A DNA stretch of 64,000 nucleotides, from assembly GCA_017999615.1 (NCBI GenBank), contig JAGNLM010000001.1, positions 1 through 64,000 of the forward strand. Reading direction: 5' to 3'. Of the stretch, positions 42,160 through 51,522 are shown piece by piece. The stretch is from Gammaproteobacteria bacterium. GTDB lineage: Bacteria; Pseudomonadota; Gammaproteobacteria; JAABTG01. Within the stretch, counting starts at the first letter, position 1, and every line of letters begins with the position of its first letter. The notes beneath the pieces are model-generated. The model ran no database searches and was not told the origin of the DNA. It saw only the letters and a program-made list of their open reading frames with translations. A program made the translations under genes and the position numbers.

Positions 42160-42642
42160 ATGGACGTCGCACGCCGGCTGGCGGCCCGGGTGGGCAGTCA
42201 GCTCGAAGACCGCGGTCTGCGCCTCGTGACGGCGGAATCCTGCACGGGCGGCGGAGTCGCACACGTCGTCACCTCCGTCCCCGGGAGCTCCGTCTGGTTC
42301 GACCGGGGCTTCGTCACCTATTCCGACGCCTCCAAACGCGAGCTGCTCGGGGTCAGCCCCGACACCCTCGACCGCCACGGCGCGGTGAGCGAGGAGGTGG
42401 TCCGGCAGATGGCCGAGGGCGCGCTCGCCCGCAGCGACGCCCGGGTGAGCGTCGCCATCAGCGGCATCGCCGGCCCCGGGGGGGGCACGCCCGCGAAACC
42501 GGTCGGCACCGTCTGGCTCGCCTGGGCGCTCGCGGGGCAGGAGACCCGGGCCCGCTGCAGCCACTACGCGGGCGACCGCGAGATGGTGCGCCAGCAGGCG
42601 GTGCTCGCCGCCCTCCAGGGGATCCTCGAAGCGGTGGGTTGA
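42160..42642 (+). CDS. pncC: Nicotinamide-nucleotide amidase PncC (CinA C-terminal family)
   Basis: Deamidates nicotinamide mononucleotide to nicotinate mononucleotide in the NAD salvage cycle. The 160-residue single-domain form has TAESCTGGGVAHVVTSVPGS near residue 24 and ISGIAGPGGGTPAKPVGTVW near 100, both family signatures. Position directly upstream of thpR and recA is conserved in Gammaproteobacteria. Confidence 0.93.
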   Translation: MDVARRLAARVGSQLEDRGLRLVTAESCTGGGVAHVVTSVPGSSVWFDRGFVTYSDASKRELLGVSPDTLDRHGAVSEEVVRQMAEGALARSDARVSVAISGIAGPGGGTPAKPVGTVWLAWALAGQETRARCSHYAGDREMVRQQAVLAALQGILEAVG

Positions 42643-43206
42643 GTGCAGGCCGGCGAGTCCGCCCAGCGCCTGTTCTTCGCCCTCTGGCCCGACCCCACGG
42701 TGCGCGCCGCCCTGGCCGGCGTCACCGCAGGCCTGAAGCTGCCCCGCGGGCGCCTGACCCCACCCCAGAACCTCCACGTCACCCTGGTCTTCCTGGGCGC
42801 GGCCGACGCCGCCCGGCGGGCCTGCGTCGAGGCGGCCGCTGGCGCGATCCAGGCCGAAGGCTTCGCCGTCACCCTCGACCGGACCGGCTGGTGGCGGCGC
42901 CCCCAGGTCTTCTGGGCCGGCTCCTCCGTGACCCCGCCACCGCTCCTGGACCTCGTCCGGGCGCTCCAGGCGGGCTGCGAGGCCTGCGGCTTCCCGCGCG
43001 AGAACCGCCCCTTCGAGGTCCACGCGACGCTGGCCCGCAAGGTCCCCGCCGAGCCCCCCGCGCTCGACGTGGAGCCCATCCCCTGGCCGGTGGACCACTT
43101 CGTGCTGGTCGAGAGCGCGCTCACCCCCGCCGGCAGCGAGTACCGGGTGCTGCGCAGCTGGCCCCTGCGGGGGGGGAACCGCAGAGACGCAGAGACACAG
43201 AGATAG
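42643..43206 (+). CDS. thpR: RNA 2',3'-cyclic phosphodiesterase ThpR
   Basis: 2H-superfamily phosphoesterase that opens 2',3'-cyclic phosphates. Both HxTx motifs are visible, HVTLVFLG near residue 47 and HATLARK near 127. GTG 42643 directly follows the pncC stop. The last ten or so residues (GNRRDAETQR) are encoded by the left arm of a dispersed palindromic repeat, so the native C-terminus was probably replaced by the insertion. Confidence 0.9.
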   Translation: MQAGESAQRLFFALWPDPTVRAALAGVTAGLKLPRGRLTPPQNLHVTLVFLGAADAARRACVEAAAGAIQAEGFAVTLDRTGWWRRPQVFWAGSSVTPPPLLDLVRALQAGCEACGFPRENRPFEVHATLARKVPAEPPALDVEPIPWPVDHFVLVESALTPAGSEYRVLRSWPLRGGNRRDAETQR

Positions 43207-43248
43207 ATATCAAGATCATTCATCTCTGCGCCTTCGCGCCCCTGCGGT
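43177..43248. repeat. Dispersed octamer palindrome, copy after thpR
   Basis: Left arm 43177-43202 made of CGCAGAGA-type octamers, a 20-base loop, and a complementary arm at 43223-43248 ending CTGCGGT. The left arm covers the thpR stop (43204-43206 lies just past it). The arms are less well matched than in other copies. Confidence 0.85.
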
Positions 43249-43399
43249 GAATCCCCCCTCTGAAATAGTCCCCCCCGCCACCCCTGTGGGATAATCCCCT
43301 TTGCAGCGTGCCGCTCCGGCGGCGAAGCGGGCAGGGAGGCCGACGGGACCGTTCCCCGAGGCCCGAGTCACAGGGGACGTGCAAGCAGAGGGAATCCCG

Positions 43400-44433
<1,034 letters not shown>

Positions 44434-44437
<4 letters not shown>

Positions 44438-44925
44438 GGCCGAAGGACCTCGATGACCCCGGCGGCGTTGTGAGGCCGAAAGACGTCACCGACCCCGCGA
44501 GGGCCCGCGGCAAGGCCCTCGAGCTCCTCGCGCGCCGCGAGTACGGCGTGCAGGAGCTCGCCCGGCGGCTGGCGGCCAAGGGCGTCGACCCCGCGCTCGC
44601 GGGGGAGGTGGCGGGCGCCCTCGCCGAGGACGGGCTCGCGAGCGACCGGCGCTTCGCCGAGTCCTACGCGCGCAGCCGGGTCGACCGCGGCTGGGGGCCG
44701 CTCGCCATCGAGCGGGACCTCCGCCAGCGGGGCCTCGCCGACGGGGTCATCGAGGAGACGCTCGCCCCCCTTGCCGGGGAGTGGCCCGAGCGCCTGGAGG
44801 CGGTGCGCGCCAAGCGCTTCGGGGCGCTCCCCGCCGACCTGCGCGACCGGGCCCGCCAGGCCCGCTTCCTCGAATACCGCGGCTTCCCGAGCGACCTCGT
44901 GCGCGCCGCGCTCCGCAGCCCCTAG
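44434..44925 (+). CDS. recX: RecA regulator RecX
   Basis: Small helical inhibitor of RecA filaments. From GTG 44434 the product has 163 residues with three-helix repeats ([56 protein letters not shown]). The first 36 bases are tandemly duplicated, so a second GTG with the same following codons (VRPKD) stands at 44470 and gives a 151-residue form. It overlaps the recA stop (GTGA). Confidence 0.9.
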
Positions 44926-44927
44926 GT

Positions 44928-45009
44928 GGACGTCTCGCGGCCCTCTACCCGGACGGTGGGAAGCCTCCCGGCCGCGGCTCCCCGGGCGGACGCCTCGCGG
45001 CCCTCCACC
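44928..45009. repeat. 22-bp direct repeat pair between recX and alaS
   Basis: GGACGTCTCGCGGCCCTCTA at 44928 onward recurs, with two C/T changes, at 44988 onward, exactly 60 bases later. No gene lies between; the significance is unknown. Confidence 0.5.
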
Positions 45010-45110
45010 TCCCGGGCCCTCCATCGGGGTGCTGGCACGCCGCTACCCCTTGCGGCAGGATCTCGTCTGCCGGCGCGCTGACCCGGCCCACTCCGAGGAC
45101 CCATACGACG

Positions 45111-47726
45111 ATGTACAGCAGCTCCGCCCTTCGCGCCGCGTTCCTGGAGTACTTCCGCCGCCATGGACACGAGGTGGTGCCCTCCAGCTCCCTCATCCCC
45201 GGCAACGACCCCACGCTGCTCTTCTCCAACGCCGGGATGAACCAGTTCAAGGAGGTTTTCCTCGGCCTGGAGGAGCGCCCCTACAAGCGCGCCACCTCGA
45301 GCCAGCGCTGCGTGCGCGCGGGCGGCAAGCACAACGACCTCGAGAACGTGGGCTACACCGCCCGGCACCACACCTTCTTCGAGATGCTCGGCAACTTCAG
45401 CTTCGGCGACTACTTCAAGCGCGACGCCATCCGCTTCGCCTGGGAGTTCCTCACCCGCGAGTTGGAGATCCCGGCCGGGCGCCTGTGGGTCACCGTCTTC
45501 GAAGAGGACGACGAGGCCGCGGACATCTGGCTGAAGGAGATCGGGGCCGACCCGAACCGCTTCTCGCGCTGCGGGCCCGCCGACAACTTCTGGCAGATGG
45601 GCGACACGGGCCCCTGCGGGCCCTGCTCGGAGATCTTCTACGACCACGGACCCGAGATCGCGGGCGGCCCCCCGGGGAGCCCCGAGGCCGACGGGGACCG
45701 CTACATCGAGATCTGGAACCTGGTCTTCATGCAGTTCGACCGCCAGCCGGACGGCGAGCTGGTCCCGCTCCCGAAGCCCTCGGTCGACACGGGCATGGGC
45801 CTCGAGCGCCTCGCCGCCGTGATGCAGGGCGTGCACAACAACTACGACACCGACCTCTTCATCCCCCTCATCGCAGCCGCGGCCGGCCTCGTCGGCGAGG
45901 TGGGCGGGAGCGCCGACCCCGGGGACAAGAGCCTGCGGGTCATCGCCGACCACATCCGCTCCTCGGCCTTCCTGGTCTGCGACGGCGTGGTCCCCTCGAA
46001 CGAGGGCCGCGGCTACGTGCTGCGCCGGATCATTCGCCGCGCGATCCGCCACGGGCACCGCCTGGGCCTTCGCGACACCTTCTTCCACCGCCTGGTCCAA
46101 CCCCTCTCCGAGGTCATGGGCGGGGCCTACCCCGAGCTCCCGCGCCGCCAGGACGTGGTGGAGCGGGTCCTGCGCCAGGAGGAGGAGCGCTTCGCCGAGA
46201 CCCTGGAGCAGGGCCTGCGCGTGCTCGAGCACGACGTGGCCGGCCTCGCCGGCAAGGTCATCCCCGGGGAGACGGTGTTCCGGCTCTACGACACCTTCGG
46301 CTTCCCCGTGGACCTCACCGCCGACTGGGCCCGGGAGCGCGGCCTCGGCGTGGACATGGCCGGCTTCGAGCAGGCGATGGAGGCCCAGAGGGAGCGCGCC
46401 CGCGCGGCGAGCCGCTTCGAGGGGCACTGGGGCGAAGGGCTCGGCACCACCGTCGAGACGGTCTTCACGGGCTACGAGCGCCTCTCCGACGAGGGCACGG
46501 TCGTGGACCTCTACGCTGCCGGCGAGCGGGTGGACTCCCTCACTGCGGGCCAGTCCGGCGTGGTGGTGCTGGACCGCACCCCCTTCTACGGGGAGTCCGG
46601 CGGCCAGGTGGGCGACCGCGGCGTCCTCGAGTGGGCGGGCGGGCGCTTCACCGTCAGCGACACCCAGAAGGAAGGGGCGGCCCACCTCCACGCGGGCACC
46701 CTCGCCGAGGGCGTCGTCCGGGTCGGCCAGCAGGTCAGGGCGGAGGTCGACGGCGCCGCCCGCGCCGCGACCGCCCGCAACCACTCCGCGACCCACCTCC
46801 TGCACGCCGCCCTGCGCCGGGTACTCGGGGACCACGTCTCCCAGAAGGGCTCGCTCGTGGAGCCCGGGCGCCTGCGCTTCGACTTCTCGCACTTCGAGCC
46901 CATGCGCGAGGAGCAGCTCCGCGAGGTGGAGCGCCTGGTGAACGAGCAGATCCTGGCGAACAGCGGGGCCGAGACCCTGCTCATGCCGATCAAGGCCGCG
47001 CTCGAGGCGGGCGCCATGGCCCTCTTCGGCGAGAAGTACGGCGAGGAGGTGCGGGTGCTCACCCTCGGGGACTTCTCCACCGAGCTCTGCGGCGGCACCC
47101 ACGTGCACCGGGCCGGGGACATCGGCCTCTTCAAGGTCCTCTACGAGACCGGCATCGCGGCCGGGATCCGGCGCATCGAGGCGCTGACCGGGATGAACGC
47201 CCTCCAGTACGTCGAGGGCCTCGAGTCCCGGCTCGCGCGGGTCGCGGGGCTGGTCAAGTCGGATGCCGAGGGCGTCGAGGGGCGGGTCAGCCAGGTCCTG
47301 GCGCGCACCCGCGAGCTCGAGAAGGAGGTCGAGCGACTGATGGCGAAGCTCGCCTCAGCCCAGGGCGGGGAGCTCACCGCCCGGGCGGTGGACGTGGCCG
47401 GCGTGCGCGTCCTCGCGGCGAAGCTCGAGCAGGGGGACGCCAAGGTCCTGCGGGACATGGTGGACCAGCTGAAGGGCAAGCTCGGCACCGCCGCCGTGGT
47501 GCTGGCCGCGGTCGAGGACGGCAAGGTCCGGTTGGTGGCGGGCGTCAGTCCCGACGCGACCCGGCGCGTGCAGGCCGGCCCGCTCGTCAACTTCGTGGCC
47601 GAGCAGGTGGGCGGCAAGGGGGGAGGGCGCCCCGACCTGGCCCAGGCCGGCGGCACCGACCCGAGCCGGCTCGAGGCCGCGCTCCAGGCCGTGCCCGGGT
47701 GGGTGCGGCAGCAGCTCGGCGGCTGA
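45111..47726 (+). CDS. alaS: Alanyl-tRNA synthetase
   Basis: Class II synthetase that charges tRNA-Ala. The 871-residue protein starts [20 protein letters not shown] and has class II motifs ([15 protein letters not shown]). The editing domain has zinc-binding [16 protein letters not shown] and CGGTHV. The C-terminal C-Ala domain ends VRQQLGG. ATG 45111 is chosen by homology; an open frame extends upstream into recX. A dispersed palindrome starts seven bases after the stop. Confidence 0.97.
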   Translation: MYSSSALRAAFLEYFRRHGHEVVPSSSLIPGNDPTLLFSNAGMNQFKEVFLGLEERPYKRATSSQRCVRAGGKHNDLENVGYTARHHTFFEMLGNFSFGDYFKRDAIRFAWEFLTRELEIPAGRLWVTVFEEDDEAADIWLKEIGADPNRFSRCGPADNFWQMGDTGPCGPCSEIFYDHGPEIAGGPPGSPEADGDRYIEIWNLVFMQFDRQPDGELVPLPKPSVDTGMGLERLAAVMQGVHNNYDTDLFIPLIAAAAGLVGEVGGSADPGDKSLRVIADHIRSSAFLVCDGVVPSNEGRGYVLRRIIRRAIRHGHRLGLRDTFFHRLVQPLSEVMGGAYPELPRRQDVVERVLRQEEERFAETLEQGLRVLEHDVAGLAGKVIPGETVFRLYDTFGFPVDLTADWARERGLGVDMAGFEQAMEAQRERARAASRFEGHWGEGLGTTVETVFTGYERLSDEGTVVDLYAAGERVDSLTAGQSGVVVLDRTPFYGESGGQVGDRGVLEWAGGRFTVSDTQKEGAAHLHAGTLAEGVVRVGQQVRAEVDGAARAATARNHSATHLLHAALRRVLGDHVSQKGSLVEPGRLRFDFSHFEPMREEQLREVERLVNEQILANSGAETLLMPIKAALEAGAMALFGEKYGEEVRVLTLGDFSTELCGGTHVHRAGDIGLFKVLYETGIAAGIRRIEALTGMNALQYVEGLESRLARVAGLVKSDAEGVEGRVSQVLARTRELEKEVERLMAKLASAQGGELTARAVDVAGVRVLAAKLEQGDAKVLRDMVDQLKGKLGTAAVVLAAVEDGKVRLVAGVSPDATRRVQAGPLVNFVAEQVGGKGGGRPDLAQAGGTDPSRLEAALQAVPGWVRQQLGG

Positions 47727-47732
47727 AGGGGA

Positions 47733-47846
47733 AACCGCAGAGGCGCAGAGACACAGAGGGAATTAACGATCAGAGGGTTGTCGTCGCCCTTCGGAGTCAC
47801 GACAACCCAACCCGATCATCCTCTGGGTCTCTGCGCCTCTGCGGTT
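47733..47846. repeat. Dispersed octamer palindrome, copy between alaS and lysC
   Basis: The longest copy (114 bases). Left arm 47733-47760 (ACCGCAGAGGCGCAGAGACA...) and right arm 47820-47846 (...CTCTGCGCCTCTGCGGTT). The loop itself contains a 10-bp hairpin, GGGTTGTCGT (47775-47784) with ACGACAACCC (47799-47808). Confidence 0.88.
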
Positions 47847-47882
47847 CCATCCACAAGCAACACCTTGGGAAAAGACGCTTCC

Positions 47883-49103
47883 ATGTCTCTGATCGTCCAG
47901 AAGTACGGTGGTACCTCCGTCGGCAGCCTCGACCGCATCCGCGCGGTCGCGGAGAAGGTGGTGGCGGTGCGGGGCGAGGGCCACCGGGTGGTCGTGGTGG
48001 TCTCGGCGATGAGCGGGGAGACCAACCGCCTCATCGATCTCGCCCGGGCCATCGACCCGGTGCCGAGCCCCCGCGAGCTCGACGTGCTGCTCTCCACCGG
48101 CGAGCAGGTGACCATCGCGCTGCTCGCGATGGCGCTCGAGAGCCGCGACTGCCCCGCGCGCTCCTACACCGGCGGCCAGGTCCACATCCTGACGGACAGC
48201 GCCTTCACGAAGGCCCGCATCCTCGAGATCGACCACCGCAAGATCCTGAAGGACCTGGACGAGGGGCGGGTCGTGGTGGTGGCCGGGTTCCAGGGCGTGG
48301 ACGCGGAGGGTAACATCACCACCCTGGGCCGCGGCGGCTCCGATACCACCGCCGTGGCGCTCGCCGCCGCCCTGAAGGCCGACGAGTGCCAGATCTACAC
48401 CGACGTCGACGGGGTCTACACGACCGACCCGCGGATCGTCCCCCGCGCCCGCCGCCTCGACCGCATCACCTTCGAGGAGATGCTCGAGATGGCGAGCCTC
48501 GGGGCCAAGGTCCTGCAGATCCGCTCGGTCGAGTTCGCCCACAAGTACGGTGTCCGCCTGCGGGTCCTGTCCTCGTTCGAGGCGGGCGAGGGGACCCTGA
48601 TCACCTCCGAGGAGGAAGTCATGGAGCACGCGCTCATTTCGGGGATCGCCTTCAGCCGCGACGAGGCCAAGCTGACCCTGCGCGGCGTGCCCGACCGCCC
48701 GGGCGTGGCCTTCGAGATCCTGGCCCCCATCGGGCGGGCCAACATCGAGATCGACATGATCGTCCAGAACATGGGCGCGGACGGTCTCACCGACTTCACC
48801 TTCACGGTGCACCGCAACGACTACGAGCAGGCCCGGAAGGTGCTGGAGAAGACCGCCGCGGAGCTCGGCGCCCGCGAGGTCCTCGGCGACAAGCAGATCG
48901 TCAAGGTCTCCCTGGTCGGGGTCGGCATGCGCTCCCACGCCGGCATCGCCAGCCGCATGTTCGGGGCGCTCGCCCGGGAGGGCATCAACATCGAGATGAT
49001 CTCCACCTCCGAGATCAAGGTCTCGGTGGTGATCGACGAGAAATACCTCGAGCTCGCGGTACGGGCCCTGCACACCGAATTCGGGCTGGACGCAGCGGCC
49101 TGA
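47883..49103 (+). CDS. lysC: Aspartate kinase
   Basis: Phosphorylates aspartate for lysine, threonine and methionine synthesis. The 406-residue protein has the kinase domain (KYGGTSVGSLDRI, GRGGSDTTAVALAAAL) and two C-terminal ACT domains (VPDRPGVAFEILAPIG; VGVGMRSHAGIASRMF) for feedback control. ATG 47883 lies 36 bases after the palindrome. The alaS-lysC-csrA order matches Pseudomonas. Confidence 0.97.
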   Translation: MSLIVQKYGGTSVGSLDRIRAVAEKVVAVRGEGHRVVVVVSAMSGETNRLIDLARAIDPVPSPRELDVLLSTGEQVTIALLAMALESRDCPARSYTGGQVHILTDSAFTKARILEIDHRKILKDLDEGRVVVVAGFQGVDAEGNITTLGRGGSDTTAVALAAALKADECQIYTDVDGVYTTDPRIVPRARRLDRITFEEMLEMASLGAKVLQIRSVEFAHKYGVRLRVLSSFEAGEGTLITSEEEVMEHALISGIAFSRDEAKLTLRGVPDRPGVAFEILAPIGRANIEIDMIVQNMGADGLTDFTFTVHRNDYEQARKVLEKTAAELGAREVLGDKQIVKVSLVGVGMRSHAGIASRMFGALAREGINIEMISTSEIKVSVVIDEKYLELAVRALHTEFGLDAAA

Positions 49104-49381
49104 GGAGGCCTTTTAGCAAGAGTCGGGCCGGGATGCTTGCGGGGGGTCAAGGGCCGTGTCGGGGCGCCGCTAAGGGCGTAGTGGCACGGTCACCCCGGCG
49201 AGCGACATGGCGGTAGCGTGCCCGAACCACGCCGGCGGGGCGTGGTCTCAGCGTTGGAGTGCCGCGCCTGCACCTCGGGCGGATGCGCACCGAGGGCGGG
49301 CGTGGTCGGATGGAACAGGCCGCAGCGGGGAGTCCCCGGACGGGACGGCCGCCCGCGGCCACAATCTAAGGAGAGGGAAGC

Positions 49382-49576
49382 ATGCTTATCTTGACGCGGC
49401 GCGTGGGCGAAACGCTGATGATCGGGGACGCAGTGACCGTGACGGTCCTGGGGGTCAAGGGCAACCAGGTCCGGATCGGGGTGAACGCCCCCAAGGACGT
49501 GTCGGTCCACCGCGAGGAAATCTACGAGCGCATCCAGCAGGAGAAGTCCCAGCCGGCCGACGACGTGGCCGAATGA
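49382..49576 (+). CDS. csrA: Carbon storage regulator CsrA/RsmA
   Basis: Small dimeric RNA-binding protein that represses or stabilises mRNAs by binding GGA motifs. The 64-residue sequence is canonical ([33 protein letters not shown]). A strong Shine-Dalgarno sequence (AAGGAGAGG) precedes ATG 49382. The 278 bases between lysC and csrA show no gene and probably carry its promoter. Confidence 0.97.
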   Translation: MLILTRRVGETLMIGDAVTVTVLGVKGNQVRIGVNAPKDVSVHREEIYERIQQEKSQPADDVAE

Positions 49577-49631
49577 CCTGCCGGCCTTCCCTGGCCCCGG
49601 GGCATTCGCTATCCTAGCGACCGTAGACTGC

Positions 49632-49725
49632 GGAGAGATGGCCGAGTCGGTCGAAGGCGCTCCCCTGCTAAGGGAGTATGGGGTTAAAAGCTCCATCGAG
49701 GGTTCGAATCCCTCTCTCTCCGCCA
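49632..49725 (+). tRNA. tRNA-Ser (anticodon GCU)
   Basis: Acceptor stem GGAGAGA pairs with TCTCTCC, and the discriminator G and encoded CCA (49723-49725) follow. A long variable arm is present, as expected for serine tRNAs. Anticodon loop CTGCTAA gives anticodon GCT at 49677-49679. The T-loop is GGTTCGAATCC. It lies downstream of csrA as in Pseudomonas. Confidence 0.96.
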
Positions 49726-49780
49726 CCCCTTTCCTTGACAGTGAAGGGGGGTGCCGGGCAAGCTTTCGGTTCGCTGACGT

Positions 49781-49857
49781 GCGCCCGTAGCTCAGCTGGA
49801 TAGAGTACCTGGCTACGAACCAGGTGGTCGGGAGTTCGAATCTCTCCGGGCGCGCCA
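49781..49857 (+). tRNA. tRNA-Arg (anticodon ACG)
   Basis: Acceptor GCGCCCG pairs with CGGGCGC, followed by G and encoded CCA. Anticodon stem CCTGG/CCAGG holds loop CTACGAA, anticodon ACG at 49815-49817. The T-loop is AGTTCGAATCT. A34 is the substrate of TadA, whose rearranged gene is at 41478. Confidence 0.96.
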
Positions 49858-49889
49858 ACTTCCCAGGGCCAACTTCCCAGGCGATACAC

Positions 49890-49925
49890 CCCGTAACACC
49901 CGCGGTACCCGTAACACGCGCGGTA
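49890..49925. repeat. 18-bp tandem duplication before the exopolysaccharide locus
   Basis: CCCGTAACACCCGCGGTA is followed directly by a copy with one change. Further short duplications follow in the same 230-base spacer (AGCCCCAGAGCCC twice, about 50050-50077), as does a CCCCCTGG...CCAGGGGG inverted repeat enclosing GC-rich hairpins. This spacer must contain the promoter of the locus. Confidence 0.6.
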
Positions 49926-50087
49926 CCTGCAGCACCGATTCACCGGCAGCACCCGTGATCGCGTAGCCCCCTGGCCCCGCGCCTGCGGCGCGCGGCCTGC
50001 CACGCCCCGGCGCAACCGCTGCGCCGACCGGCGCCCCCCAGGGGGAGCCAGCCCCAGAGCCCAGCCCCAGAGCCCAGTCACGAGCCC

Positions 50088-51488
50088 ATGACGGTCCGCA
50101 TCTTCCGACACTACGTGCCCACCCCCATGCTCCTGCTGGGGGTGGTCGAGGCGGTCCTGCTCACGCTGGCCGTCTACGCAGGGGTCTGGCTCATCGTCCA
50201 CCAGGGGTTCCCCACGGGCAATGCGGTCCTCGACCCGCTCCTGCCCCGCGCGCTCCTCTTCCCGGTCATCTTCCTGTCGACGATGAGCGCGGCTGGCCTC
50301 TACCACCTCGGTCTGCGTGACGGGCTCCAGGGCATCGCCATCCGTCTGGTCTCGAGTCTCCTCGCCGGCGGACTCCTGCTCGGGCTGATGTACTACACCT
50401 TCCCAAGTCTCTACATGGGCCCGCTCGCGTTCGCCGCCTCGCTCGCCATCGGTGCGCTCGCGATCGTCGTGGTCCGCCTCGCTTACTACGTGCTCGCCGA
50501 CCACGACGCGTTCAAGCGCCGCATCCTGGTCCTCGGCGCCGGGCCCCAGGCCAACCTGATCGAGCAGCGCCTGCGCCGGCGCTCCGACCGGCGCGGGCTC
50601 ACCATCGTCGGCTACGTCCACACCCGCCTCGAGCAGGACGTCGTCGCCCGCAGCAAGCTCCTCAAGGTGGAAACGACCCTGCTTGAGCTCGCCGAGCGCT
50701 ACCGCGTCTCGGAGATCGTCATCGCGCTCGACGACCGGCGCAGCAACTTCCCCATCGACGAGCTCATCGAGTGCAAGATGAGCGGGATCCGGGTGACCGA
50801 CCTCCTCACCTTCTTCGAGCGTCAGACCGGGACCATCCCCCTCGACGTGCTCCAGCCGGTGCACATCGTGTTCCTGGACGGCTTCAGCCACGCGGTGCTG
50901 CGCAACACCGGGAAGCGCTTCTTCGACGTGCTGGTGAGCCTCGGCATGCTGCTGGTGACGCTCCCGGTCTCCCTCGGGACGGCGCTTGCCATCAAGCTGG
51001 GGGAAGGGTGGCGCGCGCCGGTCTTCTACCGGCAGGACCGGGTGGGGCGGAACGGGCGCCTGTTCAAGGTCGTCAAGTTCCGCAGCATGCGCACCGACGC
51101 CGAGCGCCACGGCGCCCAGTGGGCCGCCAAGGACGACCCCCGGGTGACCCGCGTCGGCGGCCTCATCCGCAAGGTCCGCATCGACGAGCTGCCCCAGCTC
51201 TGGAACGTGCTCCAGGGCGACATGAGCTTCGTCGGTCCCCGCCCCGAGCGCCCGGAGTTCGTGACGGACCTGCAGCACAAGATCCCCTACTACTCGCTCC
51301 GCCACCGGGTCGACCCCGGCATCACCGGTTGGGCCCAGGTGCGTTACCCCTACGGCTCGTCCGAGCGGGACGCGAAGGAAAAGCTGCAGTACGACCTCTA
51401 CTACATCAAGAACTACAGCCTGTTCCTGGACCTGGCGATCCTCTTCCAGACGGTGCAGGTGATCCTCTCCGGGCAGGGGGCCCGGTAG
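50088..51488 (+). CDS. XrtA/PEP-CTERM-associated exopolysaccharide sugar transferase
   Basis: Membrane glycosyl-1-phosphate transferase that starts repeat-unit assembly on undecaprenyl phosphate. The 466-residue protein has four or five N-terminal membrane helices and a nucleotide-binding-like middle (RRILVLGAGPQANLIEQRL). A C-terminal bacterial sugar transferase domain carries KRFFDVLVSLGMLL, VFYRQDRVGRNGRLFKVVKF and DELPQLWNVLQGDMSFVGPR. It is the first gene of the exosortase A locus, where this family member is standard. Confidence 0.9.
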   Translation: MTVRIFRHYVPTPMLLLGVVEAVLLTLAVYAGVWLIVHQGFPTGNAVLDPLLPRALLFPVIFLSTMSAAGLYHLGLRDGLQGIAIRLVSSLLAGGLLLGLMYYTFPSLYMGPLAFAASLAIGALAIVVVRLAYYVLADHDAFKRRILVLGAGPQANLIEQRLRRRSDRRGLTIVGYVHTRLEQDVVARSKLLKVETTLLELAERYRVSEIVIALDDRRSNFPIDELIECKMSGIRVTDLLTFFERQTGTIPLDVLQPVHIVFLDGFSHAVLRNTGKRFFDVLVSLGMLLVTLPVSLGTALAIKLGEGWRAPVFYRQDRVGRNGRLFKVVKFRSMRTDAERHGAQWAAKDDPRVTRVGGLIRKVRIDELPQLWNVLQGDMSFVGPRPERPEFVTDLQHKIPYYSLRHRVDPGITGWAQVRYPYGSSERDAKEKLQYDLYYIKNYSLFLDLAILFQTVQVILSGQGAR

Positions 51489-51522
51489 CCGAGCACGCGC
51501 GCAGGGCCTGATCCCGAACCCT

